Part shown: in pieces, positions 56,601 through 64,000 of the stretch
How the letters are laid out: the number at the start of each line of letters is the position of its first letter
Numbering within the stretch: the first letter of the stretch is position 1
Assembly (NCBI RefSeq): GCF_002813375.1
Contig: NZ_PHUJ01000003.1
Coordinates: 3,410,001-3,474,000 of the forward strand
Reading direction: 5' to 3'
DNA: 64,000 nucleotides
Source of the DNA: Pseudonocardia alni
GTDB taxonomy: Bacteria; Actinomycetota; Actinomycetes; Mycobacteriales; Pseudonocardiaceae
Notes under the pieces: model-generated
Told to the model about the DNA's origin: nothing
The model's input: only the letters and a program-made list of their open reading frames with translations
The model's database searches: none
Program-made: the position numbers and the translations under genes

Positions 56601-59524
56601 GTCCCGCCCGCCGGGGGCCGCTGCTGCTCCTGCTCGGCGTCGTCACCTGCCTGCTCGGTCTCGCCGCCGCGATCGCCCCCGTCGACGCCGAGGACCCGGT
56701 CGTCACCTGGCCCCGGGCGGGACAGGCACCGGCGAGCACGGTGCTGCCGCTCTCGCCGTACCGGCCGCTGGAGTTCTCCGCGACCGTCCCGTGCGCCGCG
56801 GCGGCCGCCCTGGGCGAGGGCGACGTGCTGCGGACGATGCCCGCCGCCGAGGAGAACCCGGTGACCGCGCCGGGCTTCGTCGCGAGCGTGGCCGGCGGGA
56901 CGCTCACGCTGCGCACCGGCGACCGGGTGCTCGCCACCGCGCCCGCCGGGTCGGGCTGCGTGCTCGAGGTGACCTCCGCGGACGGGGGCACCGTCGTCGC
57001 CCGCGACGGCGCGATCCTCGCCGAGCGCCTCGACGTCGCACCGCCGCAGGTCGCCGAACTCGCCACCGACGTCACCGGGTCCGCCGCGGCCGGGCTCGCG
57101 GTCACGCTGCACACCGACGCGCGCTACGCGTCGTCGCCGTCGCCGCTGAAGGTCGCGCTGCTCGTCGCGCACCTGCTCGCGCTGGCCGCCACCCTCGCCG
57201 TCGCCGTGCGGACCTGGACCGGCACCCGCCGGGTGTTGGACGCGCCCGTCCGCCCCGGTCCGGCCGACCTCGTGGTGCTGGTCGTGAGCTGCGCCTGGGC
57301 GGTGCTCGGGCCGCTCAACATCGACGACTCCTGGTACGCGCTGATGGCCCGCCAGGGGGCGCGGACGGGGACGATCGGCAACGCGATCTACCAGTTCGAC
57401 GTCACCGAGGCGCCGTTCGCGACCAGCCAGTACCTGCTGCAGTGGTGGGGGAGCCTCGTCGGCTGGGGCCTCGGGCCGCTGCGTGTGGTGCCGGTCGTGC
57501 TGGGTCTGCTGACCTGGGTGCTGCTGCGGTACACCCTCGCCGCGCTCGCGGGCCGGGCCGGCGTCCGGCCCGGGGTGGTCGCCGCGCTCGCCGTCGCGCA
57601 CCTGGCCTGGTTCCTGCCCTACGGCATCGCGCTGCGCCCCGAGCCCGCCGGGACCGCGGCCGCCGCCGGGGTGCTGCTGCTCGCCGCCGCCGCCCGCCGC
57701 ACCGGGGCGGTCGGGCTGCTCGCGCCGGCCGTCGTCGTCGCGGTGGTGGGGGTGACGACCGCGCCGACCGCGCTGGTCGCCGCGATGCCGCTGCTGCTCG
57801 CGCTACCGCTGGTGTGGTGGCACCTCGCGCACGCGCCGTGGGCCACCCGGCTCGCGACGGCCGCCGTCGCGTTCGCCGCCGCCAGCGTGGTCGTGCCGCT
57901 CGGGCTGGCCGACCAGACCCTCGCCGACGTGCGCGAGTCCGTCGCCGTGCACCGCTGGTACTACTTCCAGTACCAGTGGTGGCAGGAGTTCGTGCACTAC
58001 GCCAACCTCCTCGGCCCCGACGACCAGGGCACCTGGGGACGACGCCTGCCGGTCCTGCTGACCGTCGCCGTCGTCGCGCTGGGCGCGGTGCGGCTCGCGA
58101 CGCGCCGCGGCACCGGCGGCCCGCTCGGCTCGGCGCTCGGGTTCGCGCTCGCCGCCACCGCCCTCGGCCTCGTCGCCGTCGCCGTCAGCCCGACGAAGTG
58201 GGTCAACCACTTCGGCGTCGTCGCCGCCCCCGCGACGCTGCTGCTCGGCATCGCGCTCGCCCGCGGCCCGCTGCCGCGGCGCGCCCCGGCCCGGCTCGTC
58301 GCGGTGGGGACGGCCGTGCTCGGCGTCGTCGCCGCGGTGATCTACGCCGGCCCGAACCTGTGGCGTCCGTTCTCCGACTGGGGGCAGCCGTTCGGGAACC
58401 ACTCGGTCGTCGACGCCCCGATCCACCAGCAGGTCCTCGCCCCGCACCTCGGGCCGCTGTACCTGCGCAGCCCGCTGCTGTGGCTGCTCGTGGTCGCCGC
58501 CGCGCTGTGGTGGGCCCGGCGGCGGGGGAGCGCGCCCCGGCCGGACCGGGCGGTGCTGCGCGTCGCCACGGCCGGCGGCGTCGCGCTGATGCTCGCCGTG
58601 TTCGTCGTCGCCCCGGTGCAACAGGCCCCCGGCGCGTCGGTGGCCTCGATGAACCTCGCCATGCTGACCGGCGACGGCTGCGGGCTGGCCGACGCGCTGA
58701 CCGTCACCGTCCCCGGTGACGCGACGCCCGCGCTCCCGAGTGACCCGCCCCGCCTCACCGGGGTGATGCGGGACGGCCCGCCGCCCGACCGCCCGTCGAT
58801 CCCCGGCCCCGTCTGGCACACCGAGGACGCCGGCACCGGCACCCTCGACGCCGGCTGGTTCCCCGTCCCGGCCGGGACCACCCGGCTGATCCTGCCCCTC
58901 ACCGGGGACCTGCGCGGCGACCAGGCCGTGCGGGTCGAGTCCGGCGCCGGCACGGCCACGGTCGACCTGCCGGGGACGAAGGTCGCCGACTGGCGGGACG
59001 TGGCGGTGACCCTGCCCGGCCCCGCCGACCGGGTCCGGGTCGTCGTGGACGACCGGATCGACGGGCCCGACACCTGGCTCGCCGTCGGCGCCCCGCGGCC
59101 CGCCCGCGACCTGCCCGCCCGCACGGTGCTCGGCGACGCCCCGGTGTTCGCCGACCAGGCCTCGGCGGTGCTGTGGCCCTGCCAGGACCAGATCGCGGTG
59201 CGCCACGGCATCGCGCAGGCCCCGCAGTGGCGGCTGCGCACCGGCGACGACCTGGAGGGCGCGACCGAGGCCACCGCGTTCTTCCCGGCGAACGGCGGGA
59301 CGCTCGCCGGGATCGGCCGCACCGCGACCTTCGACGAGCTGCCCTCGCGGCTCGATCCGCCCGGCGGGCGCGCGATGTTCGCGCCCGCGCACGTCGAGCG
59401 GGTGCGCTACGAGCACCCGACCGACGGCTGGGACCTCACCGTCGGGACGCAGCGACGGTGGGGCTGGGAGCGGCTGCCGACCCTGGCCGACAGGACCTAC
59501 ACGGGACGGGACTTCCTGGGCTGA
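56597..59524 (+). CDS. Emb-type arabinosyltransferase
   Basis: Predicted 975 residues, shorter than mycobacterial EmbA/B/C (~1,050-1,100). An N-terminal membrane anchor and extracellular domain precede about 13 membrane helices; the catalytic loop is LNIDDSWYALMARQGARTG and DVTEAPFATSQYLLQWWG. The C-terminal carbohydrate-binding domain holds HTEDAGTGTLDAGWFPV and FADQASAVLWPCQDQ. It polymerises arabinan from decaprenylphosphoryl-arabinose. GTG 56597 overlaps the glfT2 stop, so galactan and arabinan enzymes share a transcript. Confidence 0.92.
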   Translation: MSPARRGPLLLLLGVVTCLLGLAAAIAPVDAEDPVVTWPRAGQAPASTVLPLSPYRPLEFSATVPCAAAAALGEGDVLRTMPAAEENPVTAPGFVASVAGGTLTLRTGDRVLATAPAGSGCVLEVTSADGGTVVARDGAILAERLDVAPPQVAELATDVTGSAAAGLAVTLHTDARYASSPSPLKVALLVAHLLALAATLAVAVRTWTGTRRVLDAPVRPGPADLVVLVVSCAWAVLGPLNIDDSWYALMARQGARTGTIGNAIYQFDVTEAPFATSQYLLQWWGSLVGWGLGPLRVVPVVLGLLTWVLLRYTLAALAGRAGVRPGVVAALAVAHLAWFLPYGIALRPEPAGTAAAAGVLLLAAAARRTGAVGLLAPAVVVAVVGVTTAPTALVAAMPLLLALPLVWWHLAHAPWATRLATAAVAFAAASVVVPLGLADQTLADVRESVAVHRWYYFQYQWWQEFVHYANLLGPDDQGTWGRRLPVLLTVAVVALGAVRLATRRGTGGPLGSALGFALAATALGLVAVAVSPTKWVNHFGVVAAPATLLLGIALARGPLPRRAPARLVAVGTAVLGVVAAVIYAGPNLWRPFSDWGQPFGNHSVVDAPIHQQVLAPHLGPLYLRSPLLWLLVVAAALWWARRRGSAPRPDRAVLRVATAGGVALMLAVFVVAPVQQAPGASVASMNLAMLTGDGCGLADALTVTVPGDATPALPSDPPRLTGVMRDGPPPDRPSIPGPVWHTEDAGTGTLDAGWFPVPAGTTRLILPLTGDLRGDQAVRVESGAGTATVDLPGTKVADWRDVAVTLPGPADRVRVVVDDRIDGPDTWLAVGAPRPARDLPARTVLGDAPVFADQASAVLWPCQDQIAVRHGIAQAPQWRLRTGDDLEGATEATAFFPANGGTLAGIGRTATFDELPSRLDPPGGRAMFAPAHVERVRYEHPTDGWDLTVGTQRRWGWERLPTLADRTYTGRDFLG

Positions 59525-59548
59525 CCGCTCGCTGTCGGTACTCGGCGC

Positions 59549-59554
59549 TACGGT
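59549..59554 (+). promoter_or_regulatory. -10 hexamer of a leaderless promoter, hipA-like gene
   Basis: TACGGT is followed by six bases (GCCGCC) and the GTG at 59561. Confidence 0.55.
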
Positions 59555-59560
59555 GCCGCC

Positions 59561-60475
59561 GTGCTGTATCCGGTCGTCGACGTCTCCGGTTGGGAGCCCG
59601 CGCGGCCGGAGACCATCGGCCGGGAGGAGAAGCTCTGGCTGCGGGAACCCGGTGCTCCGGTGCACAGCCGGGAGCGCGACTGGCTCTTCAAGCCCGTGAT
59701 CGTCCCGGCGAACGGGAACAGGCAGGGTGAGGACTGGGCCGAGAAGATCGTCTGCGAGCTCGGGGAGCTGCTCGGAGTCCCGTGCGCCGAGGTCCAGATG
59801 GCGGTGCGGAACGGCCGGGCCGGGTCCGTCTCCCGCAATGTGGCCCCGGACGGCTGGAACCTCGTTCTGGGATCGCTCCTGCTCGGAGCGAGTTCCCCCG
59901 ACTATCTCGACGGGGAACTACGACCACCGGGCCGTCCCGGGCACAGCCCCGAGGCCATTCTCCGGGCGCTGGACGGAATCGACGCGCCACCGGGGACCGC
60001 ACTTCCCGACGCCGGCACCACGTTCGCGGGCTATCTGCTGCTGGACGCCTGGGTCGGCAACCAGGACCGGCACGACCAGAACTGGGCGGTGCTGAGGGAG
60101 ACCGCCGATCCCGGACGGATCAGGATGGCGCCATCGTACGACCACGCCAGCTCGCTCGGGTTCAACCTCCGCGACACCCGTCGGCAGGCACTGATCACGA
60201 ACGGGGTCGCCGCGTATGCCGCGGCCGCCCGTGCCCACCGGTTCGAGCACTCCCCGGGGGCCTCCCGGTCCGAAATCCCGACACTGGTCGACGTCTGTCG
60301 TGGGATCCTGCGAGGGCGTCCCGCGGCAGCGTACTGGTGGGAGCGCCTGGAGTCGGTCGGCACGGACCGGATCGCCGCCGTCGTCGCCGCGGCACCGGGA
60401 ATGTCGGCGCCGGCAGCTACATTCGCGACGGAACTGCTGCTGATCAACCGGAGGAGGCTGCTCGATGTCGGTTGA
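59561..60475 (+). CDS. HipA-like kinase, compact type
   Basis: Predicted 304 residues, much shorter than HipA (~440) because the N-terminal subdomain is missing. Kinase features are intact: a lysine in DWLFKPVIVP (Lys44), the catalytic loop VGNQDRHDQNW (Asp169) and the metal Asp in PSYDHASSLG (Asp194). It should phosphorylate a protein target, perhaps a tRNA synthetase as in HipA, but the target is unknown. The GTG at 59561 is leaderless. It overlaps the partner gene by 11 bp. Confidence 0.85.
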   Translation: MLYPVVDVSGWEPARPETIGREEKLWLREPGAPVHSRERDWLFKPVIVPANGNRQGEDWAEKIVCELGELLGVPCAEVQMAVRNGRAGSVSRNVAPDGWNLVLGSLLLGASSPDYLDGELRPPGRPGHSPEAILRALDGIDAPPGTALPDAGTTFAGYLLLDAWVGNQDRHDQNWAVLRETADPGRIRMAPSYDHASSLGFNLRDTRRQALITNGVAAYAAAARAHRFEHSPGASRSEIPTLVDVCRGILRGRPAAAYWWERLESVGTDRIAAVVAAAPGMSAPAATFATELLLINRRRLLDVG

Positions 60476-61256
60476 CCCCAGGCCCGTGCTGGCTCCGGCG
60501 CCGTCGATCGCGGCGGGCAGGTCACCGGGTGCGCTGATCGTCGCCTGGCAGCACCCGGATGTCCGTCTGATCAGCCCCGTCGGGCGTCTCGACCACGGTC
60601 CGGGCACCGAGTACCGGTTCCGCTACCTGCGGTCCGCCCCGGAGGTGGCGGGCTTCCACCCGTTCCTCACCTTCCCGGACTGGGAGCGCGACTACCGCTC
60701 GGAACGACTGTTCCCCCTCTTCTCGCAGCGTGTGATGAGCCCGCGTAGGGCGGACTTCGCCGAGTTCCTCCGCCAGCTACACCTCGACAGCGACGCCACA
60801 CCGTGGGAGCAGCTCGCCCGGTCGGAGGGGCGCCGCACCGGGGACACCGTGCAGGTCTTCCCGATGCCGACCGTCGACGACGAGGGCCTGAGCCGGTGCA
60901 CCTTCCTCGTCCACGGCATCCGTCATGTGACCGGTGGCGCGTTGCCGCCGCTGACGGCCGGCGAGGTCCTGTGGACACGGCCGGAGCCGGGCAACCCGAG
61001 GAATCCACGGGCTCAGCTCGTGCGGACCGGCGACGGGCTCGACCTCGGCTACATCCCGGACATGCTGCTCGAGCACGTCGAGGCGCTGCAGCGCAGGGCT
61101 GATCCGTCGCTGGTGGTGGAACACGTGAACGGACCGGAGGCCCCGTCACATCTGCGGCTGCTGGTCCGGTTGGAGGGCCGCACCCCGCCCGGCTACCGGC
61201 CGATGTCGGGCCCTCGGTGGGCCACGTTCCCGGAGTCCGCTCAGCCCGCGTCGTAG
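60465..61256 (+). CDS. Partner of HipA-like kinase, probable HIRAN-type domain
   Basis: Predicted 263 residues. The N-terminal ~100 residues (VAWQHPDVRLISPVGRLDHG, FRYLRSAPEVAGFHPF, FPLFSQRVMSPRRADFAEFL) resemble the N-terminal subdomain that is missing from the kinase. The C-terminal ~100 (LWTRPEPGNPRNPRAQLV, GLDLGYIPDMLLEHVEAL) look like a HIRAN-type domain. So the HipA function seems split over two genes. It overlaps the kinase start-to-stop by 11 bp and the convergent glfT2-like gene by 16 bp. Confidence 0.75.
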   Translation: MSVDPRPVLAPAPSIAAGRSPGALIVAWQHPDVRLISPVGRLDHGPGTEYRFRYLRSAPEVAGFHPFLTFPDWERDYRSERLFPLFSQRVMSPRRADFAEFLRQLHLDSDATPWEQLARSEGRRTGDTVQVFPMPTVDDEGLSRCTFLVHGIRHVTGGALPPLTAGEVLWTRPEPGNPRNPRAQLVRTGDGLDLGYIPDMLLEHVEALQRRADPSLVVEHVNGPEAPSHLRLLVRLEGRTPPGYRPMSGPRWATFPESAQPAS

Positions 61257-63145
61257 AGCCGGGCCCACGTCTCGCGGGAGGTGAGCCGCGGCTCCGCGGC
61301 CTTCCACTCCCGGGCGACCTGCGGCCCCTCGTTCCACAGCCGGCGCACCGTGTGCACCCCGCGGGTGGTGAGCTCGCGCAGCCGCTCCTGGTCGCGGGTC
61401 CGGATGCGGACGCCGTTCTCGGCCATGTCGGTGACGATCGCGCGCTCGAACAGCGACACGTGCCACCAGTGCGCCTCACCGGCCGGGACCATCCCGGAAC
61501 GGAACGGCACCCGCCCGGTGGCCTGCAGCAGGGCGCGCTTCACCCAGGTCCGCACGATCTTCGACGGCTTGCCCCCGGCGAGGCGCACCACGGACTCGCG
61601 CACGTCGAGCCCGGCCTCCGCCAACGGCACGGCTGTCGTCTCGGGGTAGGCGGCGCGGATCCGGCGGATCTCCGCCGCCGCGGAGGCGGAGCCGTCGTCG
61701 AGGACCGAGGGGCCGCGCAGGAAGTCCTCGACCGCCGTCAGCAGCGTCGCGGCCAGCCCGTACTGCATCGCGACCAGGTACTGGGCCAGCAGCTCGACGA
61801 CCGTCGCGGACACCGTGCGCCGGTCGAAGCCGGTCCGCAGGGCGGCGGTGATCAGGCCGTTGCGCTGGTTGAAGTAGCGGTGCCACTCGTCCCAGTCCTT
61901 CCAGCCGAAGTCGGCGTGCCACACGCCGGCCCCGGGCAGCGACACCGTGGCGAAGCCGCGCTCGCGGGCGCGGTACCCGAACTCGACGTCGTCCCACTGG
62001 AAGAACAGCGGCAGCGGGTACCCGATGGCCCGCACGATCGGTGCGGGGATCAGGCAGGACCACCAGCCGTTGTACTCGGTGTCGACCCGCTGCTCCTGCA
62101 CGATCGGCAGCAGCCGCTCGTCGCGGCCGAGGAGGAAGCCCTCCTCCAGTGCACCGGGCACGGGCCTGCCGACGCGGAGCTTCTCGGGCTCGGCGTACTC
62201 GGCGGTGATGTGGACGTGGCCCGGGTGCAGCAGGTTCAGCATCTGCCCACCGACGATCGTCGGCGCGGTGGTACAGGCGGCGAACCCGGTCAGCCGGACG
62301 ACGATCTCCGGGTCGAGCAGCACGTCGTCGTCCATGAGCAGGACGTCGTGGTCGTCGGCCGGGTCGCCCGCGGTCGCCTCGTACAGGCCGCGGGTGAAGC
62401 CGCCCGCGCCGCCCAGGTTCGGCTGGCGCTGGTAGGCGAGCCGGTCGCCGAACGCGGCCGCCAGCGTCGCGAACCGGTCGCGCGACTCCAACGGGTCGCT
62501 GCCCTGGTCGACCACGCGGACGCATCCGACGCGGGCCAGTGCGGCCGGGTCGTCGAGCAGCGCCTGCAGCGTGTTCAGGCAGTCCTCGACGCGGTTGTAG
62601 GTGCAGATCGTGATCGAGGTGGGCCGCGGCGGGCGGGGCACCGCGACGGTCCACTCGACGTCGGACACGGTCAGCGTGCCGGTGTCGGTCGCGAACTCCA
62701 GCCAGAGCCCGCCGCCGTCGACGAAACGGTCGATCGCCCCGGTCAGCTCGACCGTGGTGCTCCCGGTGGCGTCGACCCCGGTGGTGGCGACGGCACGGGC
62801 GACCTTGTTCGTGTCCGAGGCCATCAGCCACACCCGGCCGCGGCCCGCGGCGCGCAGCGTCACCCGGACCTCGGGCACCGCGGTCCAGCGCTGCCAGTAG
62901 GTGGCGTGCAGCCGCCCCCAGTAGGTGTTGGTGGTGACGTGGGTGGCCGGGACCAGCTCGATCAGGTCCCGTTCACGGCGGGCGGCGCCGCGCAGGACCT
63001 CGGCGTAGAGGTCCTCGGGCACCAGGTGCGTCGGCCCGGTGAAGGGGCCACGCTGCACGACCAGCCGTCCGGGGCGGGTCCCGCCGGCGGGGTCGTCGGC
63101 CGGGGCGGGCTCGCCCCCGCGGAGGGGCCGGGCGGTGTCCAGCAT
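61241..63145 (-). CDS. Second GlfT2-like galactofuranosyltransferase
   Basis: Predicted 634 residues, same layout as the enzyme at 54597: N-terminal beta domain with NTYWGRLHATYWQRW, GT-A domain with ITICTYNRVEDC, QPNLGGAGGFTRGLYEA, LLMDDDVLLDPE, FFQWDDVEFGYRA and WHADFGW. The two are clear paralogues. It may start galactan (the GlfT1 step) or make a different linkage. ATG 63145 has GAGAGCC upstream. The next gene on this strand is the Emb fragment. Confidence 0.88.
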   Translation of the reverse strand: MLDTARPLRGGEPAPADDPAGGTRPGRLVVQRGPFTGPTHLVPEDLYAEVLRGAARRERDLIELVPATHVTTNTYWGRLHATYWQRWTAVPEVRVTLRAAGRGRVWLMASDTNKVARAVATTGVDATGSTTVELTGAIDRFVDGGGLWLEFATDTGTLTVSDVEWTVAVPRPPRPTSITICTYNRVEDCLNTLQALLDDPAALARVGCVRVVDQGSDPLESRDRFATLAAAFGDRLAYQRQPNLGGAGGFTRGLYEATAGDPADDHDVLLMDDDVLLDPEIVVRLTGFAACTTAPTIVGGQMLNLLHPGHVHITAEYAEPEKLRVGRPVPGALEEGFLLGRDERLLPIVQEQRVDTEYNGWWSCLIPAPIVRAIGYPLPLFFQWDDVEFGYRARERGFATVSLPGAGVWHADFGWKDWDEWHRYFNQRNGLITAALRTGFDRRTVSATVVELLAQYLVAMQYGLAATLLTAVEDFLRGPSVLDDGSASAAAEIRRIRAAYPETTAVPLAEAGLDVRESVVRLAGGKPSKIVRTWVKRALLQATGRVPFRSGMVPAGEAHWWHVSLFERAIVTDMAENGVRIRTRDQERLRELTTRGVHTVRRLWNEGPQVAREWKAAEPRLTSRETWARLYDAG

Positions 63146-63200
63146 GGCTCTCGCTCTCGCCTCACTTCTCGGATCGGGCTTCACGGAGTCTGCCGGGGCC

Positions 63201-64000
63201 TCAGCCCGGCATCGGCGTCGGGTCCGGCGACGGGGCCCCGGCCTGCCCGACCTGCTGCCAGCCCCACAGGGTCCGGTCGCCCTCCTGCACCGGGGCCGGG
63301 ACCGCCCGCGGGTCGTAGGGCTCGACGAGCCGGACCTGGCCCCAGTCGAAGTCCCAGGCACCGGGCAGGTAGGTCGGGACGTAGCGCTGGGCGGCGGTCC
63401 GGAGCAGCCAGCCCTGGGGGCCGCCGAACCGGCTGCGGCCCCACTCGTCGGCGACGGTGCGCTGCTGCGGGTCGGCGAGCATCCGGAACACCGGCACGTC
63501 GGCGATGCCCCGGTGCACGCCGAAGCGCTGCACGCAGGGGTGCACGAACGACGTCGCCCAGTCCAGGTACGCGGTGCCGCGGGCGGCGATCGTGGTCAGC
63601 GGGGTCAGCCGCGGGACCCGGGGCTGGGCGACGGCGATCCACGACCCGGCCCCGATGCCGCGGTCGGACACGATCACCCGCACCCGGTCGGCGTCGGCGG
63701 CCGGACGGCCCGCCAGGTCGACGCGCAGGTCCCGCCACGCCTGGCCGCCCGAGGCGCCGCCGGAGTAGTCCGACGTGCTGCTGACGGCCCCACCGGGCTC
63801 GATCTCGTCGACGACCGCGCCGTCGCGGGCGAACTGCAGGGTCACGGTGTTGCCGCCGCCGATCGTCCCGGCGACGCCGAGCACCAGCGGCGCGGAGCCG
63901 TCGCGGGCCGCGGCGGGCAGCGCGTGCCACACCGAGCGGTAGTCGCCGACGTTCTCCGGGTCCGGCGACCAGCTGCCCATGACCGGCCCACCCAGCGGGC
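63201..64000 (-). CDS. Emb-type arabinosyltransferase, C-terminal fragment
   Basis: The gene enters from the right edge; about 266 C-terminal residues are visible. It resembles the C-terminal carbohydrate-binding domain of Emb proteins: SYDYSGGASGGQAWRDLRVD-type beta strands (seen as SDYSGGASGGQAWRDL), VIVSDRGIGAGSWIAVAQPR, VHRGIADVPVFRMLAD and a C-terminal DRTLWGWQQVG. It ends 56 bp before the second GlfT2-like gene on the same strand. It is a second Emb besides that at 56597; which Emb type it is cannot be told. Confidence 0.85.
   Translation of the reverse strand, partial: PLGGPVMGSWSPDPENVGDYRSVWHALPAAARDGSAPLVLGVAGTIGGGNTVTLQFARDGAVVDEIEPGGAVSSTSDYSGGASGGQAWRDLRVDLAGRPAADADRVRVIVSDRGIGAGSWIAVAQPRVPRLTPLTTIAARGTAYLDWATSFVHPCVQRFGVHRGIADVPVFRMLADPQQRTVADEWGRSRFGGPQGWLLRTAAQRYVPTYLPGAWDFDWGQVRLVEPYDPRAVPAPVQEGDRTLWGWQQVGQAGAPSPDPTPMPG

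Overview
The window is very GC-rich, densely coded actinobacterial chromosome. Codons end in G or C, GTG starts are common, and many neighbouring genes overlap by 4 bp (GTGA or ATGA). It carries most of an arabinogalactan pathway: UDP-galactopyranose mutase, two GlfT2-type galactofuranosyltransferases, AftA, an AftB-like enzyme, two Emb-type arabinosyltransferases, and a decaprenyl-phosphoryl-arabinose precursor pair. No mycolate gene is seen. That fits a Pseudonocardiaceae-type wall, probably Pseudonocardia; the genus is an inference from gene content and style.

Layout. 0-3.4 kb: two roadblock-like genes, a cytochrome P450 and a SEC-C protein. 3.4-9.6 kb: housekeeping genes (ferritin, CPBP protease, small membrane proteins, a DUF2470 gene behind an IdeR/DtxR box, prephenate dehydratase, histidine phosphatase). 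9.6-16 kb: zincin-like metallopeptidase, septum-formation protein, a YgiB-like / glutathionylspermidine-synthase-like / DUF350 module, a glycosyltransferase and a HAD phosphatase. 16-22.2 kb: decaprenyl-phosphoryl-ribose phosphatase and synthase, then GalE, a DUF6541 protein, a DUF2304 protein and a polyprenyl-phosphate GT2. The last four resemble the mycobacterial set that decorates arabinan with galactosamine. 22.3-24.4 kb: sugar O-methyltransferase and PseI.

24.4-32 kb is unrelated to the wall: an Old Yellow Enzyme with an Rrf2 regulator, a hydrolase, a VapBC-like pair, and a five-gene biotin ECF operon (bioY, acyl-CoA ligase, thiolase-like protein, bioM, bioN). 32-40 kb resumes nonulosonate synthesis: a fused PseG-PseH, PseF, PseB, PseC, a flippase and two likely transferases. 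With PseI this makes a complete pseudaminic-acid-type pathway. 40-50.4 kb: AftB-like, AftA, a methyltransferase, two more DUF6541 proteins and Glf. 50.4-54.4 kb: an IclR-controlled sugar-acid-type operon and a HepT/MntA pair. 54.6-64 kb: GlfT2, Emb, a two-gene HipA-like kinase/partner module, a second GlfT2-like enzyme and the start of a second Emb.

Working together: UbiA and the PAP2 phosphatase supply lipid-linked pentose. Glf supplies UDP-galactofuranose for the GlfT enzymes. AftA, Emb and AftB-like build arabinan. The GalE/GT2/DUF6541 and Pse blocks probably decorate the wall or make a surface glycan. Many genes look leaderless, with a TANNNT hexamer 6-8 bases before the start codon. No rRNA, tRNA, CRISPR array or insertion sequence was seen.
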